Origin: DATAFO01 sp046728935
GTDB taxonomy: Bacteria > Actinomycetota > Thermoleophilia > Solirubrobacterales > 70-9
Reading direction: 5' to 3'
Length of the DNA: 31,804 bases
Assembly (NCBI GenBank): GCA_046728935.1
Contig: JBKPFS010000112.1
Location: 1 to 31,804 of the forward strand
Position numbers and translations under genes: made by a program. The notes under the pieces were generated by a model. It had not been told where the DNA came from and made no database searches. It worked only from the letters and a program-made list of their open reading frames with translations. Below are positions 1-7,133 of this stretch, piece by piece (the stretch's first letter is position 1; every line of letters begins with the position of its first letter).

Positions 1-1
1 G

Positions 2-148
2 TTCAAGGCGAGGTACGCGACGTTCGGCTTCCAGGACAAGGCGAACCTCGACGAAGGCGCCATGTGGCCGACCGCCTTCGCGCTGAAGGAGTTGACCGCC
101 GCCGACGAGAAGAAGATCGGCGCGCTCGTGAAGAAAGCGGCGAGCTGA
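2..148 (+). CDS. C-terminal end of a DUF1801-like small protein (partial)
   Basis: The window opens inside a reading frame that runs 48 codons to a TGA at 146-148. The visible peptide contains RYATFGFQDKANLDEGAMWP and ends in a basic helix (EKKIGALVKKAAS). The pattern of aromatic YATFGF, a DEGAMWPT motif and a C-terminal LVKKA helix resembles the end of DUF1801/YdhG-type small proteins, whose role is not well established. The start lies upstream of the window, so length and domain integrity cannot be judged. The family call is from memory of the motif and could be wrong; the coding frame itself is well supported. Confidence 0.5.
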   Translation, partial: FKARYATFGFQDKANLDEGAMWPTAFALKELTAADEKKIGALVKKAAS

Positions 149-211
149 GGACCGAGCTCGCGACTCGGCCCCTCCCGGCGCGGTATCGTCGTCAGGACGA
201 GGCGTTCCCGC

Positions 212-428
212 GTGACGAGGACGCGCACACTGAGCAAATCGGCAGGCCGCGTCCGCGACCGGATCGACCGGGAGTACGCGCAGCCGCTGGACGTCGAGGC
301 GCTCGCCCGCGGCGTGAACATGTCGGCTGGGCACCTCAGCCGCCAGTTCCGGGCAGGCCTACGGCGAGTCGCCGTACGCCCGCTCCACCCTCACCGGCGA
401 GCACCTCGCGGCCTACGTCTGCACCTGA
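212..428 (+). pseudogene. Decayed AraC-family regulator, frameshifted, with a UvrA-like tail
   Basis: A GTG at 212 opens a frame with the first half of an AraC-type DNA-binding domain (VRDRIDREYAQPLDVEALA, then NMSAGHLSRQFR). At the GGG run near 351-353 an extra base shifts the frame. The AraC sequence resumes in the next frame as QAYGESPYA at 354-383. The second half of the HTH domain (normally a TRRIERA-like helix onward) is missing. Instead the frame continues directly as RSTLTGEHLAAYVCT and stops at 426-428. That end resembles the C-terminus of actinobacterial UvrA-like ATPases. The simplest reading is a deletion that fused two former neighbours, followed by or preceded by a 1-nt insertion. 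The frameshift is seen directly; the UvrA origin is inferred from a short match. Confidence 0.65.
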
Positions 429-774
429 CTGAGGCCCTCGTGGGCCACCTCGCGCGCGCGGCGGGGCGCGACCACCAGCCATCACTCGATGAGACTGGAT
501 GCACGATTAGCTGGGGGAGCAGAAGTCTCGGCAGGGCCCTTCGATCGCGTCAGCACTTCCGCCACGGACGAAATCCAGGGGTCTCCGCTCCCTCGGTGCT
601 CGCTTTCGCAAAGGGCGCGAGCAGCGGTAGCGGTCGGTAGCGGCAGGCGCTCGGGTGAGTGAGGGGTTGGACCGCCGGGGGCGCGCCGGGGCGTGGCGGG
701 GTTGTCGAGACCGTGAGCAACCGCATCCCGATCCGCGTCCGGCGTTCGCGCAGCACGACCCCCAGGGGCGAGGG
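429..774 (+). other. Intergenic stretch with no convincing gene
   Basis: I see no conserved protein in any frame here. The open frames on both strands give low-complexity Arg/Ala/Pro peptides typical of GC-rich shadow reading. A direct repeat of CGGTAGCGG occurs around 620-640. The CGCTTTCGCAAAGGGCGCG segment near 602-620 could form a short hairpin. The response-regulator promoter should lie here, but no clear -35/-10 pair is visible. Confidence 0.6.
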
Positions 775-1518
775 TTGACCCCGCTCGAGCCCGACCTGCG
801 CGGGACCCTCGTCGTCTGCGAGGACGACGCCCCGACGCTGGAGCTGCTCTGCGATCACCTGGAGGCGGATCGCTACCGCGCCCTGCCAGCGCCGACGGCC
901 GCCGACGCGCTGCGCCTCTGCCACTACAAGCAGCCGGACCTGCTGCTGCTCGATCTCCGCCTGCCCGACGCGTTCGGCCTCGAGGTGCTGCGGGAGGTCC
1001 GCGCATCGGAGGGGGCCACCGGTCGCTACGACCCCGAGCTATCGGTGATCATCCTCAGCGGCAGGAGCACCGAGGCGGATCGGATGCGGGGCTTCGGTGA
1101 AGGTGCGGACGACTATGTGCTGAAGCCGTTTCACTACCCCGAGCTCGAGGCCCGGATCCGCGCCGTGCTCCGGCGACGCTCGGGGCGGCGCGAGGGCCCG
1201 CTCCGAGTCGGCGAGCTCGTCGTCGACCCGGCGCGTCGGGAGGTGCGGGTCGCCGGCCGGCTGGTGAAGCTCCCGAACAAGGAGTTCTGCCTGCTGCGGA
1301 CGCTCGCGACCGATCCCACGCGCGTGTTCGGCAAGGAGGAGCTCCTGCGCGACGTGTGGGGGTTTCGCTCCATGGGCCGCACCCGCACGCTCGATTCCCA
1401 CGCCAGCCGGCTGCGCCGCAAGCTCGATCCGGAGGCGGGCCGGTACGTCGTCAACTGCTGGGGCGTCGGCTATCGACTGATCGACGCGCCGGAGGCCGGT
1501 GGTGGAAGGACTCGGTGA
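775..1518 (+). CDS. OmpR/PhoB-type response regulator
   Basis: This is a DNA-binding response regulator of 247 aa. An N-terminal receiver has acidic residues in VCEDD (about 15-18), a phospho-acceptor Asp in LLLDLRLPD (about 60), a Ser in ILSGRS (about 95) and a Lys in LKPF (about 117). A winged-helix effector domain from about 130 to 240 has the typical ending with DSHASRLRRKL and GVGYRL. I prefer the TTG at 775, which has AGGGG six bases upstream and gives a normal-length N-terminus. An in-frame GTG at 655 would add 40 non-conserved residues. The histidine kinase gene overlaps its 3' end by 20 nt, so the two are almost certainly a cognate pair. The position before Tad genes suggests control of that locus; that is inference. 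Confidence 0.88.
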   Translation: MTPLEPDLRGTLVVCEDDAPTLELLCDHLEADRYRALPAPTAADALRLCHYKQPDLLLLDLRLPDAFGLEVLREVRASEGATGRYDPELSVIILSGRSTEADRMRGFGEGADDYVLKPFHYPELEARIRAVLRRRSGRREGPLRVGELVVDPARREVRVAGRLVKLPNKEFCLLRTLATDPTRVFGKEELLRDVWGFRSMGRTRTLDSHASRLRRKLDPEAGRYVVNCWGVGYRLIDAPEAGGGRTR

Positions 1519-2242
1519 GGCCGCCGCGGTGGGCGCCTGGCCGGTGGCCGTGACGATGGCCTGCGCGCGCGCGGCCGATCGCCGGCGCGCCTCGCGGCGC
1601 CGGCAGGCGCTCAACCGCGCCCTGCACGAGCTTCGCCGACCTCTTCAGGCGCTGGTGCTGGCGCGATCGGCTCCCGACCGGAGCCCGGACCGCGACCTCG
1701 CTTCGGGACATCTCGACGCCGCGATCGCGGCGCTCGGCGACCTCGACGCGCAGGTGAACGGCCGCGCCATCGATCGGCCGCGGCGCGCGATCTGGGTGCG
1801 GCGCCTGCTCGCCGAGGGCGTCGGCAGATGGCGCTCGCCCGCTGCCCTGCTGGGTCGCGAGCTCGAGCTAAGCCTGCCGATCGGCGAGCCGCTAATCCAC
1901 GCCGATCCAAGCGCGATCTCGCGCGCGCTCGACAATCTGATCGCCAACTCGCTGGAGCACGGCGCCCGACGGATTCGCATCGGCGCGCGCGTTCGCGGGC
2001 GGCGGATCCGGATCTCGGTCGTCGATGGATTCGCGGATTCCCAGAACGGCTGCGGCTCACTCGCGGGCCCGCTCGCCCGCGCCCCGGCCGGCGATCCCGA
2101 CCCGCGCCGGGGACATGGCCTCGGCGTGGTCGCGAGGATCGCCTCCGAGCACGGCGGGCGCTTCGCCTTCCGGCGTGGGGATGCCGGGACGATCGCGATG
2201 CTCGAGCTGCCGCTGCTTGACCCGGGCCGCCCGGCCGGATGA
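1499..2242 (+). CDS. Minimal sensor histidine kinase
   Basis: The 247 aa protein carries a reduced histidine kinase core. The H box is ALHELRRPLQ (His about 43), the N box is ALDNLIANSLEHG (about 143-155), a D-x-G-like G1 element sits in VVDGF and the G2 box is GHGLGVV (about 205-211). Apart from one hydrophobic segment near residues 4-24, possibly a membrane anchor, there is no sensor, PAS or HAMP domain. The ATP lid region is short and Ala/Pro-rich. Start is GTG at 1499, with another GTG at 1502. It begins inside the response regulator gene and its TGA overlaps the ATG of cpaB (ATGA), so the three are probably co-translated. The signal it senses cannot be deduced. Confidence 0.85.
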   Translation: MVEGLGEAAAVGAWPVAVTMACARAADRRRASRRRQALNRALHELRRPLQALVLARSAPDRSPDRDLASGHLDAAIAALGDLDAQVNGRAIDRPRRAIWVRRLLAEGVGRWRSPAALLGRELELSLPIGEPLIHADPSAISRALDNLIANSLEHGARRIRIGARVRGRRIRISVVDGFADSQNGCGSLAGPLARAPAGDPDPRRGHGLGVVARIASEHGGRFAFRRGDAGTIAMLELPLLDPGRPAG

Positions 2243-2907
2243 GCCGCCGCGCCCGGGCGGCAGCGTTCGCCGCCGCCGCGCTGGGGTGCGCGGCCCTCGC
2301 CGCCGGGATGGCGGGCGGCTATCGGGCGGACCTCACCGCCCAGCTCGGCCAGCTCGTGCCCGTCGTCGTCACGACCGGGCCGCTCCATGCCCATCGCGAG
2401 CTGCGGCCGCAGGACGTCGCTCGCCTGCTCGACGTCCGGCGGATCCCGGCGCGCTTCGTTCCCCCGGGCGCCCTGTCGGTTCCGGCTGAGGCGCTCGCTC
2501 GGGCGCCGCTGGCCACACTCCCCGCCGGCTCCTACGTCACCGCCTCATCGCTCGCCGTCCCGGGGCCCGAGCGTCCGGCGCGGGCGCCGGCCCTCGGCTC
2601 CGGCCGTCGCCCGGTCGAGATCGCGGTCGCCGACGCGGGCGCCTTGGCGACGGACGGGCGAGGGAGGCGTCGAGTCGACGTGGTCGTCACCACCGAACCG
2701 GGGCCCGGGGCCGGAGCGGGGAGGACGTACATCGCTGCGGAGGGCGTGCGCCTGCTCGACCTGCGCTCGGGCGGGGCGGGCTCGGCAGGCCTTCCGGGGG
2801 CCGACCCGTCGAGCTGGGTCGCGATCCTCGCCCTCACCCGGTCGCAGGCCCTGCGCCTGATCCAGGCGGAGAGCTTCGCCCGCGCGGTGCGACTGATCGC
2901 CCGCTAG
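2239..2907 (+). CDS. cpaB: CpaB/RcpC-like SAF-domain Flp pilus assembly protein
   Basis: This 222 aa protein starts with a signal-anchor-like hydrophobic stretch (about 6-26). It then has a SAF-type domain: VVVTTGPLHAHRELRPQDV, RRIPARFVPPGAL and a Pro/Ala segment up to LPAGSYVTASSL (about 47-108). A second domain of the RcpC/CpaB type follows (PVEIAVADAGAL, RRVDVVVTTEPG, TYIAAEGVRLLDL). CpaB proteins are periplasmic or envelope parts of Tad/Flp pilus machines. The start ATG overlaps the kinase stop, and tadA-C lie about 560 nt downstream on the same strand. Its stop TAG overlaps the stop of the converging macro-domain gene within a CTAG. The gene symbol is by family, not by strict orthology. 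Confidence 0.78.
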   Translation: MSRRARAAAFAAAALGCAALAAGMAGGYRADLTAQLGQLVPVVVTTGPLHAHRELRPQDVARLLDVRRIPARFVPPGALSVPAEALARAPLATLPAGSYVTASSLAVPGPERPARAPALGSGRRPVEIAVADAGALATDGRGRRRVDVVVTTEPGPGAGAGRTYIAAEGVRLLDLRSGGAGSAGLPGADPSSWVAILALTRSQALRLIQAESFARAVRLIAR

Positions 2908-3422
2908 CCGGCGTCGCCGATCGCCGCCTCGAACGCCTCGCGGGCGTCGTCGCCGAAGACGCAGAAGACGACCCGTTCGAGGCCGCTGCCCGCGTTGAGG
3001 CGGCGGCGGACCTCCTCGACCTCGATCCGAGCGGCCTCATCAACCGGGAAGCCGCCGACGCCGGTGCCGAAGGCGACCAGCCCCAGGGACTTCGCCCCGA
3101 GCTCGTCCGCGACGCGCAGCGTGCTCGCCGTCGCGTCCCGGATGATCTCCGCCGAGGTCGGGCCGCCCAGGTGCATCGTCGCGGCGTGGATCACCCACTT
3201 CGCGGGCAGCTCGCCGGCCTCGGTAGCGACCGCCTCCCCGAGCTCGATCGGGGCCTTGCGATCCGACTCCTCCTGGATCGTGCGCCCCCCGGCGCGGACG
3301 ATGGCGCCCGCGACGCCGCCGCCGTGCCGCAGCTCGGTGTTCGCGGCGTTGGCGATCGCGTCCACCTCGAGCTTCGTGATGTCGGCCTGGCGGACCTCGA
3401 TCGCGGCCATCGGCCCGAGCAT
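2904..3422 (-). CDS. Macro-domain protein (ADP-ribose binding or hydrolase)
   Basis: The whole 172 aa protein is a single macro domain. The N-terminal strand reads IEVRQADIT with the adenine-contacting Asp near 14. NAANTEL (about 26-31) and GGGVAGAI (about 34-41) form the ribose and diphosphate loops. GTGVGGFP (about 119-126) is the second phosphate loop. Such proteins bind or hydrolyse ADP-ribose, O-acetyl-ADP-ribose or related groups; which one cannot be read from sequence. The ATG at 3422 is used here, but an in-frame ATG at 3410 is equally plausible. The gene points against its neighbours, between cpaB and tadA, with 47 nt separating it from tadA, so it looks like an insertion into the Tad transcription unit. 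Confidence 0.9.
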   Translation of the reverse strand: MLGPMAAIEVRQADITKLEVDAIANAANTELRHGGGVAGAIVRAGGRTIQEESDRKAPIELGEAVATEAGELPAKWVIHAATMHLGGPTSAEIIRDATASTLRVADELGAKSLGLVAFGTGVGGFPVDEAARIEVEEVRRRLNAGSGLERVVFCVFGDDAREAFEAAIGDAG

Positions 3423-3469
3423 ATTGCTCGCCGGGGGGCGGGATCCGGCCGGCCGGGCCTCTAGTTGGT

Positions 3470-4603
3470 GTGGCGACCGCCGACGACCATGCGCGCGCCC
3501 TCGCGGCCGAGCTTCGCGAGCTGCTAATCGAGCGCCGCCGGGCGGAGGCGGCGGCTGGACGGGTGCCGAAGGGGGATCTCCCGTCCACGGTTCACGAGCT
3601 CGTGGATGAGCAGGCCGCGGTCCTCTCGGAGGCGCGCCGCTCCCAGGTCCGCGCGCTGATCCTGCGCGACACCGTCGGACTCGGGCCGCTGGAGGAGCTG
3701 CTCACTGACCCCCACGTCGAGGAGGTGATGGTGAACGGGCACGAGCGCGTCTACGTCGAGCGGGGCGGTCGCATCGAGGTCACCGACGTCCGCTTCGCGT
3801 CCGAGCGCGCGCTACGCGACGCGATCGAGCGCATCCTGGCGCCGGTCGGCCGTCGCGTCGACGAGCTCAGCCCGATGGCGGATGCGCGGCTCGCCGACGG
3901 GTCGCGCGTCAACGTGATCATTCCGCCGCTCGCGGTCGATGGCCCGTCGCTCTCAGTGCGGCGCTTCACCGCGATCCGTCCGGATCCCGACGAGCTGGTG
4001 GCATCGGGCACGCTGACGCCGGACCTTGGCGGCCTGCTCGAGGCGGCGATCAGGGAGCGGCGGAGCATCCTGATCTCGGGCGGCACCGGCTCGGGCAAGA
4101 CCACGCTCCTGAACGCGCTCAGCGCCTACATCGACCCCTCAGACCGCGTGATCACGATCGAGGACGCCGCGGAGCTGCGCCTGCGCCAGCCGCACGTGGT
4201 CAGGCTCGAGAGCCGCCCGCCCTCGGTCGAGGGCAGGGGGGCGGTCACGATCCGCGACCTGCTGCGAAACGCGCTGCGCATGCGCCCGGACCGGATCGTC
4301 ATCGGGGAGGTTCGCGGGGCCGAGGCGCTCGACCTCCTGACCGCGCTCAACACCGGGCACACCGGCGCGCTGTCCACGGTGCACGCAAACTCGCCCGTGG
4401 ATGCGCTTCGCCGTCTCGAGACCCTCGCCCTGATGGCGGGCGTCGGCCTACCCCACGACGCGATCCGCGAGCAGATCGCCCGGGGCCTCGACCTCGTCTG
4501 CCACTTGGTCCGCGATCCCGGGGGCGCCCGGCTGGTGGGCGAGCTGGGCGAGGTTGTCTCGGCGGTCGGCGGGGTGGGCGTGCGCGAGGTCTGGAGGCGG
4601 TGA
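3470..4603 (+). CDS. tadA: TadA/CpaF-family secretion ATPase
   Basis: This is the hexameric type II/IV secretion ATPase that powers Tad (Flp) pilus assembly on the inner face of the membrane. The 377 aa protein has the CpaF N-terminal region with GLGPLEELLTDPHVEEVMVNG (about 70-90, first 20 residues diagnostic). The Walker A is GGTGSGKT (about 204-211), an Asp box is ITIEDAAEL (about 228-236), Walker B is RIVIGEVRG (about 275-283) and the His box is GHTGALSTVHANS (about 296-308). All catalytic motifs are intact. The GTG at 3470 is the first start in frame. The stop overlaps the tadB start in GTGA at 4600-4603. No promoter is obvious in the 47 nt to the divergent macro-domain gene. Confidence 0.95.
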   Translation: MATADDHARALAAELRELLIERRRAEAAAGRVPKGDLPSTVHELVDEQAAVLSEARRSQVRALILRDTVGLGPLEELLTDPHVEEVMVNGHERVYVERGGRIEVTDVRFASERALRDAIERILAPVGRRVDELSPMADARLADGSRVNVIIPPLAVDGPSLSVRRFTAIRPDPDELVASGTLTPDLGGLLEAAIRERRSILISGGTGSGKTTLLNALSAYIDPSDRVITIEDAAELRLRQPHVVRLESRPPSVEGRGAVTIRDLLRNALRMRPDRIVIGEVRGAEALDLLTALNTGHTGALSTVHANSPVDALRRLETLALMAGVGLPHDAIREQIARGLDLVCHLVRDPGGARLVGELGEVVSAVGGVGVREVWRR

Positions 4604-5451
4604 GCGGTTCGTTCTCGATCACCGCGCTGGGTGCCCTGGCCGGCGGCCTGGGGGCGGTCGCGGTGCGGGAGGCGGTGCTCGCCACCCCCGCCCTCGCCCG
4701 CTGGCTCGTCACCTCCCTCGAGCCGCTTCGTCGCGCGGGGCGCGAGGGCTACGCGCCCTCGGAAGTCGAGCGACGCCGCCTCGCCGCGCTCGGAGCGCTC
4801 GCGGTCTCGGGCGGCGTCCTCCTGCTCGCGGGCCCGAGGCTCGCGCTTGGCTTCGGGCTCGCCGGCCCCGCCGTGGCGGCCTGGGCGATCGGGCGCCGTA
4901 GGGAGCGCTACCGGCGTGCGGTCGAGAGGGGGCTGCCGCAGGTGGCGACCGCGATCGCGGACGCGCTCAGCGCCGGGCGTTCGGTTCGCGCGGCGCTGGC
5001 GGCCGCTGCCGGCTCGCTCGAGGGGGCACCCGCGGTGGAGATGGCGCGCCTGCGGGCCGAGCTGGAACTGGGGCGCCCGACCCGCGAGGCGCTGTCGGAG
5101 CTGCGGCGCCGGCTTGCGTCCCGCCGGGTGGACGCGTTCGCCGCCGCGCTGATCTCGCAGCAGCTCGGAGGCGGCGACCTCGCCTCGCTCCTTCGCCGCT
5201 TCGCCGCCGCGGCGGCCGACCGGGACCGCACCGATGCCGACGCCCGCTCGGCGACGGCGCAGGCCCGATTCACCGGGCTGCTGGTGGTCGCGATGCCCGC
5301 CGGAACGGCCGTGCTGGCCGAGCTGCTGCGACCGGGCTTCTTCGCGGGGCTGCTCGCCGATCCGGCGGCGGCGACGATCCTGGCGCTGGCCGCCGCCTTC
5401 CAGCTCGTCGGCTTCGCCGCGATCCGCAGGCTGAGCAGCGTCGCCGGATGA
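4600..5451 (+). CDS. tadB: TadB-like inner-membrane platform protein (T2SSF domain)
   Basis: The 283 aa protein has the layout of TadB. There is an N-terminal hydrophobic segment, a paired hydrophobic region at about 62-97, a cytoplasmic T2SSF/GspF-like helical domain (about 107-215, with RGLPQVATAIADALSAGRSV) and C-terminal membrane helices (about 224-277). It would form the membrane platform on which the TadA ATPase acts. The start GTG overlaps the tadA stop (GTGA) and the stop overlaps the tadC ATG (ATGA). The three genes are therefore coupled and probably made in fixed ratio. Confidence 0.88.
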   Translation: MSGSFSITALGALAGGLGAVAVREAVLATPALARWLVTSLEPLRRAGREGYAPSEVERRRLAALGALAVSGGVLLLAGPRLALGFGLAGPAVAAWAIGRRRERYRRAVERGLPQVATAIADALSAGRSVRAALAAAAGSLEGAPAVEMARLRAELELGRPTREALSELRRRLASRRVDAFAAALISQQLGGGDLASLLRRFAAAAADRDRTDADARSATAQARFTGLLVVAMPAGTAVLAELLRPGFFAGLLADPAAATILALAAAFQLVGFAAIRRLSSVAG

Positions 5452-6284
5452 GTCCGGCGCTCGCTGGGATCGCGGTCCTGCTCTCCTTCGCGGCCGCCTG
5501 GGAGCTCGTCGGGACGCTCGACGGCCGTGTCGCGGAGCGGCTTCGGCCCGTGGTCGCGAGGCTCTCCGGAGGGCACGTGCGCTCGCTTGCCGACGCCGGC
5601 CGGACACTCGGCGTCAACGAGCGGATCCGGCGCGCCGGGCTCGAGGGGCGGCTCGCAGCCGGGGGCGTTCTCGCCGCCAAGGCCGCGGGGCTCGGCCTCG
5701 GCGGAGCGGTCGCGCTGCTCGCCGCGCCGGTGGTGCCCGCGCGCCTCGCAATTCCAACCGCGGGCCTCATGGTCGTTGCCGGCTTCCTCGCTCCCGACGC
5801 TCTGCTCGAGCGCGCCGCGCGCCGCCGCCGCGAGCGGCTCGTCGCGGCGCTCCCGGATGCCCTCGACCTGCTCGCGGTCGGGGCCGCAGCCGGACGCTCG
5901 CCGGCGACGTTGCTGGGGGAGATCGCAACCGGAACGGGCGGCCCGCTGGCGGCGGAGCTCGCGATGACGGTGGCTGAGATCGAATGCGGTGCCTCGCTCG
6001 AGCGCGCCGTGGCGACGCTTCGGGAGCGAGCGCCCGGGGTCGAGGTCGGCGCGCTCGCGGGGGCGCTCGAGCGCTCCCGGCGCTACGGCTCGCCGCTCGC
6101 CGGCCAGCTGCACGCGCAGGCGGGGTCGCTACGGCGTGACGCGGCCCGGCGAACCGACGAGCGCGCCGCACGCGCGGCCCCGAAGATCCAGCTCGTCGTC
6201 GCGCTCGTTCTCGTGCCGTCGGTCCTGCTCGCGCTCCTGGCGGCGATCGTCGCCTACTCCGACGCGCTCCTGGCCGGCTTCTGA
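5448..6284 (+). CDS. tadC: TadC-like inner-membrane platform protein (T2SSF domain)
   Basis: This is the second T2SSF-family platform protein, 278 aa. It has a hydrophobic N-terminus, a central pair of membrane helices (AAKAAGLGLGGAVALLAAPV and following), the cytoplasmic domain with ALPDALDLLAVGAAAGRSP (about 142-160) and a C-terminal helix ending in LLALLAAIVAYSDALLAGF. TadB and TadC normally act as a pair. It is the last gene of this locus: no Flp pilin, TadE/F pseudopilin, prepilin peptidase or TadZ/CpaE follows. The next 386 nt are non-coding and lead to mraZ. Confidence 0.87.
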   Translation: MSPALAGIAVLLSFAAAWELVGTLDGRVAERLRPVVARLSGGHVRSLADAGRTLGVNERIRRAGLEGRLAAGGVLAAKAAGLGLGGAVALLAAPVVPARLAIPTAGLMVVAGFLAPDALLERAARRRRERLVAALPDALDLLAVGAAAGRSPATLLGEIATGTGGPLAAELAMTVAEIECGASLERAVATLRERAPGVEVGALAGALERSRRYGSPLAGQLHAQAGSLRRDAARRTDERAARAAPKIQLVVALVLVPSVLLALLAAIVAYSDALLAGF

Positions 6285-6382
6285 CTAGGAGCGCGACGGC
6301 GACCGCCAGCCTCGGCGCGGGCGGCGCTCGGTCATCGGCGCGTGACCCTAATGGACGTCGGCGGTCGCCGCGAGGGCCCGTG

Positions 6383-6402
6383 GCTGCAACGGATATTGCA
6401 GC
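6383..6402. repeat. Perfect 7-bp inverted repeat downstream of tadC
   Basis: GCTGCAA at 6383-6389 and TTGCAGC at 6396-6402 are exact reverse complements with a 6-nt AT-leaning centre. It could be an operator or a weak hairpin ending the Tad transcript; no T run follows. Confidence 0.5.
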
Positions 6403-6450
6403 TAGCGCGGTGTTTCCGGACCGCGCCGGGGCGATCGACGCACGGCGAAA

Positions 6451-6468
6451 CCCGCATTGGCATGCGGG
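6451..6468. repeat. Perfect 7-bp inverted repeat with a 4-nt loop
   Basis: CCCGCAT at 6451-6457 and ATGCGGG at 6462-6468 flank TGGC. The short loop makes an RNA hairpin possible. A separate dyad TCCGTC-C-GACGGA lies at 6500-6512. Confidence 0.5.
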
Positions 6469-6540
6469 AATCGAGACTGCGCACGACCTGGATAGCACTT
6501 CCGTCCGACGGATCGGCTCCAATCTCCGACCACCGCTGTG

Positions 6541-6569
6541 TTGCAAAGTGGGGCAGAGTGGGTTAGCGT
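6541..6569 (+). promoter_or_regulatory. Putative dcw cluster promoter (Pmra)
   Basis: TTGCAA at 6541-6546 is followed after exactly 17 nt by TAGCGT at 6564-6569. The latter fits the actinobacterial TAnnnT -10 pattern. Transcription would start near 6576, giving a leader of about 95 nt before mraZ. The element is interleaved with the MraZ box, as expected for an autorepressed promoter. Confidence 0.55.
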
Positions 6570-6572
6570 GGC
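6548..6572 (+). promoter_or_regulatory. MraZ box: three GTGGG-type repeats at 10-bp spacing
   Basis: GTGGG occurs at 6548-6552 and 6558-6562, with a third, degenerate copy GTGGC at 6568-6572. The 10-bp period places all three on one face of the helix. MraZ proteins are known to bind direct repeats of this kind upstream of their own gene. The repeats fill the spacer and -10 of the predicted promoter, so binding would block RNA polymerase. Confidence 0.75.
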
Positions 6573-6590
6573 CCACCGAGTTGACCCAGG

Positions 6591-6631
6591 GACCGGGGTG
6601 GTGAGGCTCCTCCCACCTCTCCACCCCGGTC
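6591..6631 (+). promoter_or_regulatory. Strong hairpin in the mraZ leader
   Basis: GACCGGGGTGG at 6591-6601 pairs perfectly with CCACCCCGGTC at 6621-6631. Inside, GAGG (6603-6606) can extend the stem with CCTC (6616-6619) after one mismatch. The loop is pyrimidine-rich. CCTCT at 6616-6620 is also complementary to AGAGG of the mraZ ribosome site (6657-6661), so two alternative pairings exist. Confidence 0.6.
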
Positions 6632-6670
6632 CAGACCCTTCGAAGCCGGGATCGAGAGAGGACCCCACGG

Positions 6671-7114
6671 TTGGCGTTTCGCGGTCAATACGAGCACAGC
6701 CTCGACTCAAAGGACAGGCTCACGATCCCGGCCCGCTTCCGCGCCGCCCTCGACGAGGGCGTGGTGCTCGTCGCGTTCCTCGACTCCTGCGTCGCGGTCT
6801 TCTCGACCAGCGGGTACGAGCGCTTCACCGAGCAGGTGCTCGGCGGGCTCAGCCCTCTCGGGCGCAGGGGCCGCATGATGGTTCGCCGCTTCAACGCCAC
6901 CGCCGAGGACGAGAGCCTCGACTCCGCCGGACGCGTGCGGATCGCCAAGCACCTGATCGAGCACGCCGGCCTCGAGGGCTCGTGCGTCGTGGTCGGAGCC
7001 GACGACCACCTCGAGGTCTGGAGGCCGGAGCGCTGGGGCGAGCACTACGCCGAGATCTCCGAGCAGGCGGAGCGCATGGCCGAGGAGCTCGCCGGCGAGT
7101 CGAACGGCGGCTAG
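6671..7114 (+). CDS. mraZ: MraZ transcriptional regulator of the dcw cluster
   Basis: MraZ is a ring-forming DNA-binding protein that represses the dcw promoter. The 147 aa protein has the two AbrB-like half domains, each with the D-x-x-x-R signature: DSKDRLTIPARFR (about 12-24) and DSAGRVRIAKHL (about 83-94). The start is TTG at 6671, with GAGAGAGGA at 6654-6662 eight bases upstream; no ATG or GTG competes, and conservation begins at residue 3 (FRGQYEHSLD). It is the first gene of a 14-gene + strand cluster, 19 nt before rsmH. Confidence 0.96.
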   Translation: MAFRGQYEHSLDSKDRLTIPARFRAALDEGVVLVAFLDSCVAVFSTSGYERFTEQVLGGLSPLGRRGRMMVRRFNATAEDESLDSAGRVRIAKHLIEHAGLEGSCVVVGADDHLEVWRPERWGEHYAEISEQAERMAEELAGESNGG

Positions 7115-7133
7115 GTCGAGGCGGCGAGCGGCG

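Larger units (their letters stand above)
6285..6670 (+). other. Non-coding control region between tadC and mraZ
   Basis: No convincing protein is encoded in this 386-nt gap. It holds three short dyads at 6383-6402, 6451-6468 and 6500-6512, a MraZ box overlapping a promoter (6541-6572) and a strong 11-bp hairpin (6591-6631). No hairpin is followed by a T run, so I see no standard terminator for the Tad operon. I looked for RNase P RNA and other structured RNAs and saw none of their conserved motifs. Confidence 0.7.

Noticed and set aside
655..774. GTG 655 as the response regulator start
   Set aside because: The added 40 residues are not conserved, and TTG 775 has a good ribosome site and gives a usual N-terminus.
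4126..5607. Long minus-strand open frame across tadA and tadB
   Set aside because: Composition is Arg/Ala/Gly/Gln-rich with no domain, opposite well-supported TadA and TadB motifs.
6285..6670. Structured RNA gene (for example RNase P RNA) before mraZ
   Set aside because: None of the conserved motifs are visible; the region is explained by a promoter, a MraZ box and hairpins.
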